Both the position numbers and the translations under genes were made by a program. Below, in pieces: positions 27,246 to 34,889 of a DNA stretch of 64,000 bases (positions are counted from its first letter, which is position 1; every line of letters starts with the position of its first letter). The notes under the pieces were generated by a model, which searched no databases, was not told the DNA's origin, and worked only from the letters and a program-made list of their open reading frames with translations. Origin of the DNA: Corynebacterium senegalense (GTDB lineage Bacteria; Actinomycetota; Actinomycetes; Mycobacteriales; Mycobacteriaceae); assembly GCF_900411315.1 (NCBI RefSeq), contig NZ_LS990887.1:1419711-1483710 (forward strand). The letters run 5' to 3'.

Positions 27246-27428
27246 CGAGGGGTTTACGGCCCCTCTCGTATCCAGGTCAGTGCCCGGCATGCTCTGAACT
27301 CTCTCGAAGAGGCGGGCATCCTAGCCTCCGCAATGCTGGACAATCGCACCCGCGCGTGGCGGGCGGTCGAAGTCCTGGCGCTGCTGGACGAGTTTGCGGC
27401 CAGCGGTGGGCGTCGACAAGCGCTTTAG
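27246..27428 (+). pseudogene. 3' remnant of a Fic/DOC-like gene
   Basis: The frame encodes a C-terminal winged-helix piece: VSARHALNSLEEAGILASAM, then DNRTRAWRAVEVLALLDEFA, ending AASGGRRQAL. This pattern (HTH followed by RAWRA.EVLALLDEF) is typical of the DNA-binding tail of Fic family proteins. No Fic core (HPFxDGNGR) is found upstream, where cas3 begins on the other strand. The remainder was probably lost when the CRISPR island inserted or rearranged. Confidence 0.5.
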
Positions 27429-27448
27429 CCACCAGCAGCCCTGAGACT

Positions 27449-27720
27449 TCACGCCATGCTGAAATAAGCCCAGCACCCGCAAAGAACGGTGACAACCTGC
27501 AGCGCGAGGACCACGGCGCCCGCCACCGCGTGCGTGCGCAGCAGCCGGATGCAGATGTACGTGCACAGGGGGACTGTGGCGAACGAGAGCTAGAACCCCC
27601 CGATGAACAGGAAGATCCCGCCGAAGCCGAAGGCGTAGGAGGCGTCGTCGGAGACGGTGTCCGCCGCGATCAGGGAGAGCATCCCGAGCCCCACATCGCC
27701 GGCACGATGCCGGCGATGAT
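27449..27720 (-). pseudogene. decayed membrane-protein gene
   Basis: Minus-strand translation gives a membrane-protein tail in pieces: KLWVIIAGIVPAM, a frameshift, then GLGMLSLIAADTVSDDASYA, FGFGGIFLFIGGF, an in-frame TAG, then LSFATVPLCTYICIRLLRTH and VVLALQVVTVLCGCWAYFSM ending at the stop 27449-27451. Reading TAG as a mutated Glu or Gln codon gives a continuous hydrophobic protein. The parent family is not recognised. It lies between the island edge and the lipocalin gene. Confidence 0.5.
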
Positions 27721-27772
27721 GACCCAGAGTTTCGTTTATTTGGCGATCCTGCCCACCCTCGGAAGAAAACGC

Positions 27773-28420
27773 CTAGAGCGTGCACAGCGGCGCGTAGTCC
27801 TGGCGGCCGCCGGCCACGGGCTGGGTGATAAAGGCGCAGGACCACCAGCCGCGGTTCTCCACCACGCCGCGGATCTGCTTCCACTGCTCGGCGGTGAGGT
27901 TGGGGGTGCGGGAGAGCACGAAGCCGGAGAGGCGGTTCGGGTCGCCGACCACGGCCAGGGAGTAGTCCTCGGCAAGCCAGGTCACCCGGTAGTTGACGGG
28001 GCCGTTCGGGTCCTGGAAGGGCACGCCGGGGAAGTTGACGCGCAGGGAGGCGTCGGAACGCACGGTGGCGGTGCCCTCGATGGCGGACGTCCCGCCGTTC
28101 AGGGTGCCGCAGGAGTTCAGCACGGAGATGGTGGTCGCGTCCACAACTGCGTACTGCGCGGTGGTGTCGCGCACGCACTGCAGGGTGTAGGGCTGCGGCA
28201 CGGCGGCGACCTGGTACCAGGTGCCGGCGTAGCGCTCGAGGTCAACGGCGGTGCCGCCCTCGGGCAGCTCGCCGCCGGGGAGGGAGGAGCCGCGCGGGAT
28301 GAGTTGGGAGGAGGCCCCGCCGAGGCGGCCTCCGTCGAGAAGCTGCTGGGCGGAGGCCGCGGGCGCGAGGGTGGCGGTGGCCACGAGCGCGGCGGCGAGA
28401 AGGGCGGGGAAACGGCGCAT
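27773..28420 (-). CDS. secreted lipocalin family protein
   Basis: The 215-residue product has a Sec signal peptide (MRRFPALLAAALVATATLAPAASAQ) without a lipobox cysteine. The lipocalin domain starts at DLERYAGTWYQVAAVPQPY, with the GxW motif of strand A, and has VNYRVTWLAEDYSLAVVGDP and GFVLSRTPNLTAEQW, as in Blc-type lipocalins. Cysteines in LQCVRD, LNSCGTLNG, WWSCAF and PLCTL may form disulfides. It would bind a hydrophobic ligand outside the membrane. It stands 50 bases downstream of the dcuC-like gene in the same direction. Confidence 0.83.
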   Translation of the reverse strand: MRRFPALLAAALVATATLAPAASAQQLLDGGRLGGASSQLIPRGSSLPGGELPEGGTAVDLERYAGTWYQVAAVPQPYTLQCVRDTTAQYAVVDATTISVLNSCGTLNGGTSAIEGTATVRSDASLRVNFPGVPFQDPNGPVNYRVTWLAEDYSLAVVGDPNRLSGFVLSRTPNLTAEQWKQIRGVVENRGWWSCAFITQPVAGGRQDYAPLCTL

Positions 28421-28470
28421 GAGGCGGACACTACCCGAGCCGGGGCCCGGGCATGGCGTTTATGGGTTTC

Positions 28471-29883
28471 CTACACAAACAGAAACGCGCACACCACGCT
28501 GACAACCGTGGCGGCGGCCATGGGCACGATGGTGCGGCGGACGATCTCCACAGGGTTGACGTCCAGCGCCCCGGCCACGATGAGCACGGCGGCGTTGACC
28601 GGGGAGGCCTGGCGCATCGTGTTGGACGTGGCCCAGATCGAGGTGAGCATCTGCGGCGCGTGGATCGAGGAGCTCTCGGCGAGCCCGGGCACCATCTCGG
28701 AGAAGGCGAAGTAGGGCGCCACGCCGGAGCCGGTGAGCATGGCCATGAGGCCGGTGGCCACCACGAAGATGAGCACGATGATCGCCGCGCCGCCCGAGGA
28801 CTCCCCTGCCAGCGACGTCAGGGCGTCGATGACGCCCATCTGCGTGATGCCCTCCACCAGGATCGCGGCCGCCACGATGAGCGCCACCACCCCGCCGGCG
28901 CCCTCGCCGAGGCCGCGGAAGAAGTGGTTGAGGTCCTCGACGGCATCGTTGATGGTGCGGCGGCGCACCGCCTCGATGATCATCGTCACCATCAGCGAGA
29001 CCACCGTGACCGGCAGAATGTCCGCCTCGAAGGAGACCACCCCGGCGCGGTTGAGGATCGCCGAGGCGATGATGAGCACCAGCGGCAGAAGCGGCAGCAG
29101 CGCGTAGAACCCGGGCAGGCCCTCGGCGCGGCGCATGGCGTCGGCGACGCGGTCGTCGGGGTTGGCGGGGGTTGTGGCGTCGTCAAGCGGTGCCTCGAGC
29201 GCGCGCTCGGCGTCCTTCTTGTCGCAGCGCCACTGCCACCACATGTGCACGAACGCGGTGACCACGAGCGCCGGGATCGTCGCCTTCGCAACGCTGCCGA
29301 AGACGAACTCGGTCACCGACATCCCCGCCAGGTCCGCGCCCTGGATGAGCCCGGCCTCGAGCGGGGTGGGCACGATCGTCGAGGCCGTCACGATGATCGC
29401 GCCGACCGTCAGCGGGCTCAGCCCCGCCGCGATGAGCGCCGGCAGCAGCGTCGCCACCAGCAGCAGGGACAGGGCGCTTGCCGACGGCACCACCAGCGAC
29501 AACAAAGTCCCCACGACGAACCCCAGCGGGACGAGCCAGTAGGAGCCGTGGAAGCGCTGCAGCGGCCGCGACAGCACCACCACCGTCTTCGCGTCCGCCC
29601 CGATGTGGCGCATGTAGCCGACGAAGCCGAACAGCACCATGATCGCCATGCCGGTGCCGGAGAAGCGCGACTTGAACAGCGACTCGATGACCAGCAGCTC
29701 GTCGTAGAAGGCGTTGCCGCTCGGCTCGATCTTCGCCGCCGTGTAGTCGACGCGCCCGGTCGCCGCGGCAATCATGAGCAGCAGGACGCCGACGGCGAAG
29801 ATCGCCGACGCCGCGTGGACCCTTTTGTAGATGAAGTAGCCGACCGCGATGATGGCTAACACTGCGATAAGGATGTACAACAT
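28471..29883 (-). CDS. dcuC: DcuC-type C4-dicarboxylate transporter
   Basis: The 470-residue protein has about 12 hydrophobic segments and matches the DcuC family: KSRFSGTGMAIMVLFGFVGY near residue 70, VVPSASALSLLLVATLLPAL near 130, ASTIVPTPLEAG near 165 and STMRQASPVNAAVL-like ATSNTMRQASPVNAAVLIVA near the end. DcuC exports succinate or exchanges C4-dicarboxylates in fermenting bacteria. The exact substrate is inferred from family. It is transcribed leftwards with the lipocalin gene behind it. Confidence 0.72.
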   Translation of the reverse strand: MLYILIAVLAIIAVGYFIYKRVHAASAIFAVGVLLLMIAAATGRVDYTAAKIEPSGNAFYDELLVIESLFKSRFSGTGMAIMVLFGFVGYMRHIGADAKTVVVLSRPLQRFHGSYWLVPLGFVVGTLLSLVVPSASALSLLLVATLLPALIAAGLSPLTVGAIIVTASTIVPTPLEAGLIQGADLAGMSVTEFVFGSVAKATIPALVVTAFVHMWWQWRCDKKDAERALEAPLDDATTPANPDDRVADAMRRAEGLPGFYALLPLLPLVLIIASAILNRAGVVSFEADILPVTVVSLMVTMIIEAVRRRTINDAVEDLNHFFRGLGEGAGGVVALIVAAAILVEGITQMGVIDALTSLAGESSGGAAIIVLIFVVATGLMAMLTGSGVAPYFAFSEMVPGLAESSSIHAPQMLTSIWATSNTMRQASPVNAAVLIVAGALDVNPVEIVRRTIVPMAAATVVSVVCAFLFV

Positions 29884-29964
29884 ATCCCCAGGTTATCGCG
29901 TTTCCTGTGTTCCGCCTGGAAAAGCGGGGCCGGTGTGGGCGATGTCTCCGCCATAATGGGCCCC

Positions 29965-30555
29965 ATGCCTGATCCCCGCTACCAGACCTTGAACCGCATG
30001 ATCTCCGGCAAGTGGTACATCCCCGGCCCGGAGATGGACGCGCAGCACGAGCGCTGCTGGGAGGTGCTCAACCGCATCAACAGGGCGGGCGAGATCGACC
30101 CGGAGGGGCTGCGTTCCATCCTCGCGCCGGGCTCCCACGCCCCGGAGACCTTCGGCCCCGTGTTCATCGAGTACGGGGTGAACACAACGTTCGGCCCGGA
30201 CTGCTTCGTCAACACCGGCACCACCATCCTCGACTGCGCCCCCGTCACCATCGGCGCCGGCACGCTCATCGGCCCGGCCTGCCAGCTCATCACCGTCGGC
30301 CACCCCGTAAACGACGCCCGGATGCGCCGCGACCTGTGGGAGAAGGCCACCCCCATCACCATCGGCGACGACTGCTGGCTCGGCGCCGGCGTGCTCGTCA
30401 TGCCGGGCGTGACCATCGGCGACCGCTGCGTGCTGGCCGCCGGCACCGTCGTGACCAAGGACATCCCCGACGACTCCCTGGTCATGGGCGTGCCGGGCCG
30501 GGTGGTGCGCTCGCTTGCCGACGCCCCCTCCGAGCGCCCCGAGATCGACTCCTAG
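29965..30555 (+). CDS. maltose/galactoside O-acetyltransferase-like (left-handed beta-helix)
   Basis: The 196-residue product starts MPDPRYQTLNRMISGKWYIP, equivalent to the Mac domain of maltose acetyltransferases. A hexapeptide-repeat helix follows: FGPDCFVNTGTTILDCAPVT, IGAGTLIGPACQLITVGHPV (His at the active site), IGDDCWLGAGVLVMPGVTIG and GDRCVLAAGTVVTKDIPDDS. It would acetylate a sugar hydroxyl using acetyl-CoA; the true acceptor is unknown. ATG 29965 was chosen over in-frame ATG 29956 on homology; neither has a strong ribosome site. It is divergent from dcuC. Confidence 0.82.
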   Translation: MPDPRYQTLNRMISGKWYIPGPEMDAQHERCWEVLNRINRAGEIDPEGLRSILAPGSHAPETFGPVFIEYGVNTTFGPDCFVNTGTTILDCAPVTIGAGTLIGPACQLITVGHPVNDARMRRDLWEKATPITIGDDCWLGAGVLVMPGVTIGDRCVLAAGTVVTKDIPDDSLVMGVPGRVVRSLADAPSERPEIDS

Positions 30556-30838
30556 CCGGTTATTGGATTGCGGTGCTGGAAGGGCACCCCGGGTAGGGCA
30601 CTGCGGGTTGAGACATCCACAAGGGTCGGGGCCGCTCCCTCGTACCGCTTGTGTGACCGAGGGCGATCATTCGGGTCGCTAAGGGGCGGATAACGGCTAG
30701 ATGTCAGGCACCCGTCGAGGGAAATGCACAGACGTCCAACCTAGTGGCCATGATTTAGACTCATCTAGCTGCCTACCGCCGCCAAGCAATGTGCGTACGC
30801 TCGTGTGTACACCAAAAGCAACTGCAAGGAGGCAAGCA
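30556..30838 (+). promoter_or_regulatory. spacer upstream of ectC
   Basis: No gene is seen in these 283 bases. AAGGAGG at 30825-30831 is a strong ribosome site for ectC. The segment TTTAGACTCATCTAGCTGCC and the short dyads in GTGCGTACGCTCGTGTGTAC may belong to its promoter. A specific -10 could not be fixed. Confidence 0.4.
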
Positions 30839-31213
30839 ATGTTCACCCGTTCCCGAGATGATGTGCCCGCCGTCGAGTGGGGTGGCGGCACCAGCGAGCG
30901 TCTTTTGACTGCCAAGGACAACATGGGCTTCGCGGTGGCGCATACCGTGGTGCGCGCCGGGTCGGAGTCCCGCCTGCAGTACCGGAACCACCTGGAGGCC
31001 TGCTACTGCATCGCCGGTTCCGGGGAGGTGGAGGACACCGACGGCACCGTATACCCGATCACCCCGGGCACCATTTACGTGCTCGACGAGCACGACCCGC
31101 ACATCCTGCGCGGGGGTAAGGATGAAGATCTGGTGCTGGTGAGCGTGTTCAACCCGGCTATCACCGGCGAGGAGAAGCACTCCCTGAGCGAGGACGGCTT
31201 CAGCTCCTACTGA
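30839..31213 (+). CDS. ectC: ectoine synthase-like cupin (solitary EctC)
   Basis: The 124-residue cupin matches Ect[21 protein letters not shown], then [20 protein letters not shown] and [15 protein letters not shown]. Glu53, Tyr80 and His88 fall where EctC iron ligands lie, and the length is right (usually 125-135). EctC closes N-gamma-acetyl-diaminobutyrate to ectoine, a compatible solute. ATG 30839 follows AAGGAGG closely. No ectA or ectB flanks it, so the substrate must come from elsewhere, from the medium, or differ. A related cupin with another cyclisation activity cannot be ruled out. Confidence 0.8.
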   Translation: MFTRSRDDVPAVEWGGGTSERLLTAKDNMGFAVAHTVVRAGSESRLQYRNHLEACYCIAGSGEVEDTDGTVYPITPGTIYVLDEHDPHILRGGKDEDLVLVSVFNPAITGEEKHSLSEDGFSSY

Positions 31214-31225
31214 GCCTCCGCCCCG

Positions 31226-32467
31226 TCATAGCAGGTCGACGAGGGTGATTCCGCCGAGCACGAGCGTGATCAGGAATACCGCGCCGCCGAGGAGGTTCGC
31301 GACGGGACCGTTGGCGTGCTCGCCGAGCAGGCGTCGGTTGTTCATCGTAATCAGCAGGAAGAACGCGATCACAGGTAGGAGGATGCCGTTGGCGGCCTGC
31401 GCAAGGATGATCACCTGGATCGGGTTGGCTCCGGTGATCGCGATGATTGCTCCGACGATCACCACCGTGAGGAAGATGGCGCGGAACCTCGGATCCTTCA
31501 AATCGGAAGACCAGCCGAGGACCCCAGTGATGGCGTAGGCGGCGCCGAGGGGTCCGGCGATAGCCGAGGTCAGACCTGCTGCGAACAGCCCGATCGCCAG
31601 TGCCCACGGGGCGAATGCACCGAGCGTGGGCCGCAGCGGCTCGGCGAGGTCCGCAGCTGACTCCGCCGCAAGGCCTTGAGTGAACATGACGGCGGCCGCG
31701 GTCGACAGGATAGCCAGGGTAATGAGGCCGCCCACGGTAATGGAGACCGCGTTGTCAAACCGTCCCTTCTTCAGTGCCCGCTCCGGGTACTCGTCGCCCC
31801 ACTTCTCCCGCACCAGGTTGGAGTGCAGAAAGATGTTGTAGGGCACCACCGTGGTGCCGATCAAGGCAATAGCTGTAAGCAGTGAGCCGTCGGCAATCGT
31901 CGGCGCGAAGGTGCCGCGCAGCAGGGCTCCGACATCGGGCTTCACCGCCACGACGGTGACAATGAAGACCGCCGCCAGCAGGACGACCAACACCGACATG
32001 ACCTTTTCCAGCAGCTTGTAGCTGCCGGAAAGTAGCAGGATGATGATGATCGCCGCGACAATGCCAGCCAGGACGGGCACCGGCAGGCCCGTCACCGAGC
32101 TCAGGGCCAGCGAGGTCCCCGTGGTGTCGCCACCCGCGTAGGCAGCCCCACCCACCCCGATAGCGGCGACGACCAGTGCGATCATGGCGAGCCTTGCGGC
32201 CGGGTTGCCAAAGGTCTCACGCAAAGCTTCGCCGGTGCTCAGGCGGGCGGCGAGGCCGAGGCGGACAGACATTTCCTGGAGGATGATGGTGGCGGCAATG
32301 GAGAAGACCACTGCCCAAGTCAGTGCGAAGCCGTAGCTCGCGCCCGTCACTGTGGCGGTGGTGACGGTGCCCGGGCCGATGAAGGATGCGCTGATCAGGA
32401 GGCCGGGTCCCAGCCAGCCGGACTTGCGCAAACCTTTTCCGCCGGTGATGGATGTGCTGCCGCTCAT
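31226..32467 (-). CDS. Nramp-related metal transporter lacking the DPGN motif
   Basis: The 413-residue protein has about 11 membrane helices and aligns with Nramp carriers: GPGLLISASFIGPGTVTTAT at helix 1, GVGGAAYAGGDTTG at helix 3 and TTVVPYNIFLHSNLVREKW at helix 6. In canonical Mn/Fe Nramps helix 1 has DPGN and helix 6 has MPH; here these are GPGT and VPYN. Such replacement is known in Nramp-related Mg transporters and in uncharacterised branches, so the ion may not be Mn or Fe. AGTGGAGG precedes the start. It is convergent with ectC, with 12 bases between the stops. Confidence 0.78.
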   Translation of the reverse strand: MSGSTSITGGKGLRKSGWLGPGLLISASFIGPGTVTTATVTGASYGFALTWAVVFSIAATIILQEMSVRLGLAARLSTGEALRETFGNPAARLAMIALVVAAIGVGGAAYAGGDTTGTSLALSSVTGLPVPVLAGIVAAIIIILLLSGSYKLLEKVMSVLVVLLAAVFIVTVVAVKPDVGALLRGTFAPTIADGSLLTAIALIGTTVVPYNIFLHSNLVREKWGDEYPERALKKGRFDNAVSITVGGLITLAILSTAAAVMFTQGLAAESAADLAEPLRPTLGAFAPWALAIGLFAAGLTSAIAGPLGAAYAITGVLGWSSDLKDPRFRAIFLTVVIVGAIIAITGANPIQVIILAQAANGILLPVIAFFLLITMNNRRLLGEHANGPVANLLGGAVFLITLVLGGITLVDLL

Positions 32468-32913
32468 GAGATACCTCCACTGTGTTTGAGATCACATTAG
32501 AGGTTCATCCTACGGGAGTTGGCCGAGCGGTGGAAGCGAAAACTCCGGTGAACGCATGTTGGCCCGCCAGGTAAAGACCTGCCAATTCGCGGCTTAGCTC
32601 ATCCAACGGCGCCGGAGCAATGAGCATGTGGCGGGCCCCGTTTGCCCTATCTGCGCGGCATCTCAGGCACCTCCTTTTTCGATTGCAGCGATTCCCCGCC
32701 TGGTGTGGACCGCCGGGAGGGTGGCAAACCGCATGTTCGAAGCCCCGCGATCCTCGCGAAACCCCCAGGCTGAAATGGGATCCGGGAGTCATGTCGCCCC
32801 GGTGACATCCGGGTGGAGAGTTCCCGCCGAATTCCCAGGAACGGCGCACCGAAACAGCCCGCGGGGGCGTAGCGTAAGCGCCTACATATCCGCATCCACG
32901 AAAGGAGCTGGCC
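32468..32913. other. 446-base region without a convincing gene
   Basis: A leftward open frame (stop at 32505) has poor composition and no recognisable domain; only its last 40 codons (MLIAPAPLDELSRELAGLYL...) look protein-like. A dyad ATGTC-N8-GACAT lies near 32790-32810. AAAGGAG at 32901-32907 belongs to the next gene. The segment GGCCGAGCGGTGGAAGC near 32522 resembles a tRNA D-arm, but no tRNA folds. Confidence 0.4.
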
Positions 32914-33096
32914 ATGGCCGGGAAGTTTGAAGTGTACGAGGACAAGGCGGGCAAGTTCCGCTTCCGCCTGAAGGCGGGCAACGGCGAGGTCGTCGCCGTG
33001 GGCGAGGCCTACGAGTCCAAGTCCGCCGCCGTCAAGGGCACCCAGGCGGTGCAGCGCGCGGCCTCCGACGCCGCTCTGGTCGACCTGACCGCCTAG
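32914..33096 (+). CDS. YegP family (DUF1508) small protein
   Basis: The 60-residue protein reads MAGKFEVYEDKAGKFRFRLK, then AGNGEVVAVGEAYESKSAAV and KGTQAVQRAASDA. This is one DUF1508/YegP unit, a small beta-beta-alpha fold that often occurs in tandem; here only one copy is present. AAAGGAG precedes the ATG. The role is unknown; some members are stress-linked. It faces a transposase remnant and repeats on its 3' side. Confidence 0.85.
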   Translation: MAGKFEVYEDKAGKFRFRLKAGNGEVVAVGEAYESKSAAVKGTQAVQRAASDAALVDLTA

Positions 33097-33099
33097 GGC

Positions 33100-33150
33100 G
33101 TGTTTCTCTGGCCCGGTAGGTGACGGCGAGTGTGTCGTAGCGGCAGGCAT
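33100..33150 (-). pseudogene. possible IS5-type transposase C-terminal remnant
   Basis: On the minus strand the peptide GDACRYDTLAVTYRARE resembles the C-terminal RYDKLAVxYxA motif of IS5-family transposases in actinobacteria. Nothing else of a transposase or terminal repeat is seen. It would be a very small relic directly after the YegP stop. Confidence 0.3.
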
Positions 33151-33202
33151 CCCCGGTGGCAGATCTGGGGCTCGCGCCGCCAATGTTGTCACTTTGCCCA
33201 GC

Positions 33203-33316
33203 TCGGGCGGCGAGCTTCCGATACTTTGGCACTGGCCGGTGCCAAAGTTTGCCTTTGGGCCGGTGCGGGCAAGCGTTTTCGCAGGTCGGGCGGCGAGCTC
33301 GGAAAAGTTTGGCACT
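33203..33316. repeat. direct repeats and hairpin between convergent genes
   Basis: TCGGGCGGCGAGCT occurs at 33203-33216 and again at 33286-33299, each followed by a TTTGGCACT element. Between them CTTTGGCAC (33224-33232) and GTGCCAAAG (33239-33247) form a perfect 9-bp stem with a 6-base loop. It lies between the ends of the YegP and gabR genes. It may terminate transcription or be a small repeat element. Confidence 0.5.
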
Positions 33317-33359
33317 AAGCCCCAAAGATCCACCCGGCGGAGCGCACACCAAACACCAC

Positions 33360-34775
33360 CTAACCGGAGAGGCTGGCGAAGAAGATCTCGGCGAAGGTTG
33401 CCGGGTCGGACAGGTCCACCTCGCAGAGCTCCTGGATCCGGGCGATGCGGTTGCGCGCGGTGTGGCGGTGGATGCCCAGCGCCTCGGCAGTCTGGGCGAG
33501 CTGCCCGCCGTGGCGCAGGTAAACGGTGAGCGTGCGCTCGTCCTCCAGCCCCAGCCGCCCGAACACCTCCGCGCGCCGGGCCGCCAGGGCGCGCTCGACG
33601 GCGGGTTCGTGCAGCCAGGGCAGCTGGGTGCTGCCGGGCAGCGAGTGCTCCCCGAGAGCCAGCAGGCCTGCGTCCGCCGCGAGCACGCCGATGACGTCGG
33701 CGTCCAGGTCCTCGGCCGTCACCACCCGGCCCACCGCGACCCGGACGCGCCGCGCGCTGGCGCCGAAGGCCGCGAGGACCTCGGAGACGGGCTGGTCCGC
33801 ACGCACCAGCACAAGCGCGCTGCCGCGCGCGAGGGGCGCGGCGTAGAGGAAGTGGCCGTTGGCCTCGGCGGCGTCGTCGAGCGCGGCGAGCGCTCTGTCG
33901 AGGTCGCGCTGCCCGTCCGCGGAGACGACCATCGGCCTGGTCAGGCCCGCCTCGTCGATGGGCGAGTCGAACTGCGGCGGCAGCAGCGAGGTCTCCCCGC
34001 CCAGCCCCAACCGCACGGACAGGGCAAAGGAATTCAGCTCGTTGCGCGCGGCGCGCAGCTCGCGCGGGCGGGCCAGCAGCATGTCCGCCAGGCCGGCGCA
34101 GTGTCGCACCAGCGAGCGCGACGACGCGGAGAGCGGCCACGCCGCGTGGACCTCGATGACGTGGTGGCGCCCGGCGCGCGCCGCCATCTTGTAGGAGGAG
34201 TAGTACTGCTTCTCCCCGTCGGTGTCCGCGGAGGCCACGCCCACCACCGCGCCCTCGGCAGTGCTGATGCTCACCCGGGCCTCCAGCAGCGCCGAGGCCT
34301 GCACCAACAACGCATCGAGGGAGCCGGCGGTGGCGGTGGCTGTGAGGCGCTCTTGGGCGTCGAAAAGCTTCTGCTGCTCTGCGTGCGAGCGGCGGCGCTG
34401 CTCCTGGTGCGCGGCGGTGACGATGGAGATGAAGGGGATGCGACGCGGCACCTCGAACAGGCCGATGCCGCGCAGCCGCGCGGTTTCCACAACCACCGGG
34501 GGAATGGTGGGGAAGATCAGCCCGGTGCCGAATCCCACGGCCACGGCCCCCGCGTCGGCGAGGTGGTCGATGTAGCGGCCCAGCTCGTGCTCGCGCTCGC
34601 GGAAGGCGATGCCCACGGTGAGCACGAGGGAGTGCGGCTGGATGAACTCGGAGGCGTCCTCCAGCTCGCTCGGCTGCACCACGCTAAACGACGCCGCCGC
34701 TGGCGCCACCACCTGCCGCAGCACCAGGGACCGCTTGTTCAGCAGCCAGGAGAAGTTCAAATCCACCGCGTTCAC
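33360..34775 (-). CDS. gabR: PucR-type regulator of GABA use (GabR-like)
   Basis: The 471-residue protein has an N-terminal PucR domain (LRQVVAPAAASFSVVQPSEL to LTVGIAFRERE), a middle region with VASADTDGEKQYYSSYK, and a C-terminal helix-turn-helix ending in RHGGQLAQTAEALGIHRHTA and RNRIARIQELCEVDLSDPAT. This matches the regulator that activates gabTDP in C. glutamicum. It is divergent from gabT with 114 bases between them, where its binding site should lie. The start is GTG 34775 with GAGGG upstream; a GTG three codons in is possible. Activation by GABA or a breakdown product is inferred. Confidence 0.82.
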   Translation of the reverse strand: MNAVDLNFSWLLNKRSLVLRQVVAPAAASFSVVQPSELEDASEFIQPHSLVLTVGIAFREREHELGRYIDHLADAGAVAVGFGTGLIFPTIPPVVVETARLRGIGLFEVPRRIPFISIVTAAHQEQRRRSHAEQQKLFDAQERLTATATAGSLDALLVQASALLEARVSISTAEGAVVGVASADTDGEKQYYSSYKMAARAGRHHVIEVHAAWPLSASSRSLVRHCAGLADMLLARPRELRAARNELNSFALSVRLGLGGETSLLPPQFDSPIDEAGLTRPMVVSADGQRDLDRALAALDDAAEANGHFLYAAPLARGSALVLVRADQPVSEVLAAFGASARRVRVAVGRVVTAEDLDADVIGVLAADAGLLALGEHSLPGSTQLPWLHEPAVERALAARRAEVFGRLGLEDERTLTVYLRHGGQLAQTAEALGIHRHTARNRIARIQELCEVDLSDPATFAEIFFASLSG

Positions 34776-34889
34776 TCGCCCTCACGTACAAAAAATATCT
34801 GCAATATCGCCCTAGCGTACATGGCGCGCGACACAGCACGGGCCCCATACTGTGCGGGACACACGAAAACGATCGCGAAGGAGCGCATC
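34776..34889 (+). promoter_or_regulatory. gabR-gabT divergent promoter region
   Basis: This spacer contains the A/T-rich segment ACAAAAAATATCTGCAATAT near gabR and CCATACTGTGCGGG, a possible -10 (CATACT), nearer gabT. GAAGGAGC precedes the gabT ATG. A GabR site is expected here, but no clear dyad was recognised. Confidence 0.45.

Noticed and set aside
27056..28714. 552-codon rightward open frame
   Set aside because: It crosses the Fic remnant, the membrane relic and the antisense of the lipocalin gene; low-complexity composition shows it is a shadow.
32515..32600. tRNA-Ser/Leu-like D-arm (GGCCGAGCGGTGGAAGC)
   Set aside because: No anticodon stem, T-arm (GGTTCGAATCC) or acceptor pairing follows, so only a chance resemblance or a tiny relic remains.
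32505..32981. Leftward 158-codon open frame upstream of the Nramp-like gene
   Set aside because: Runs across the YegP ribosome site and start, has scattered Cys/Arg/Pro composition and no domain or ribosome site.
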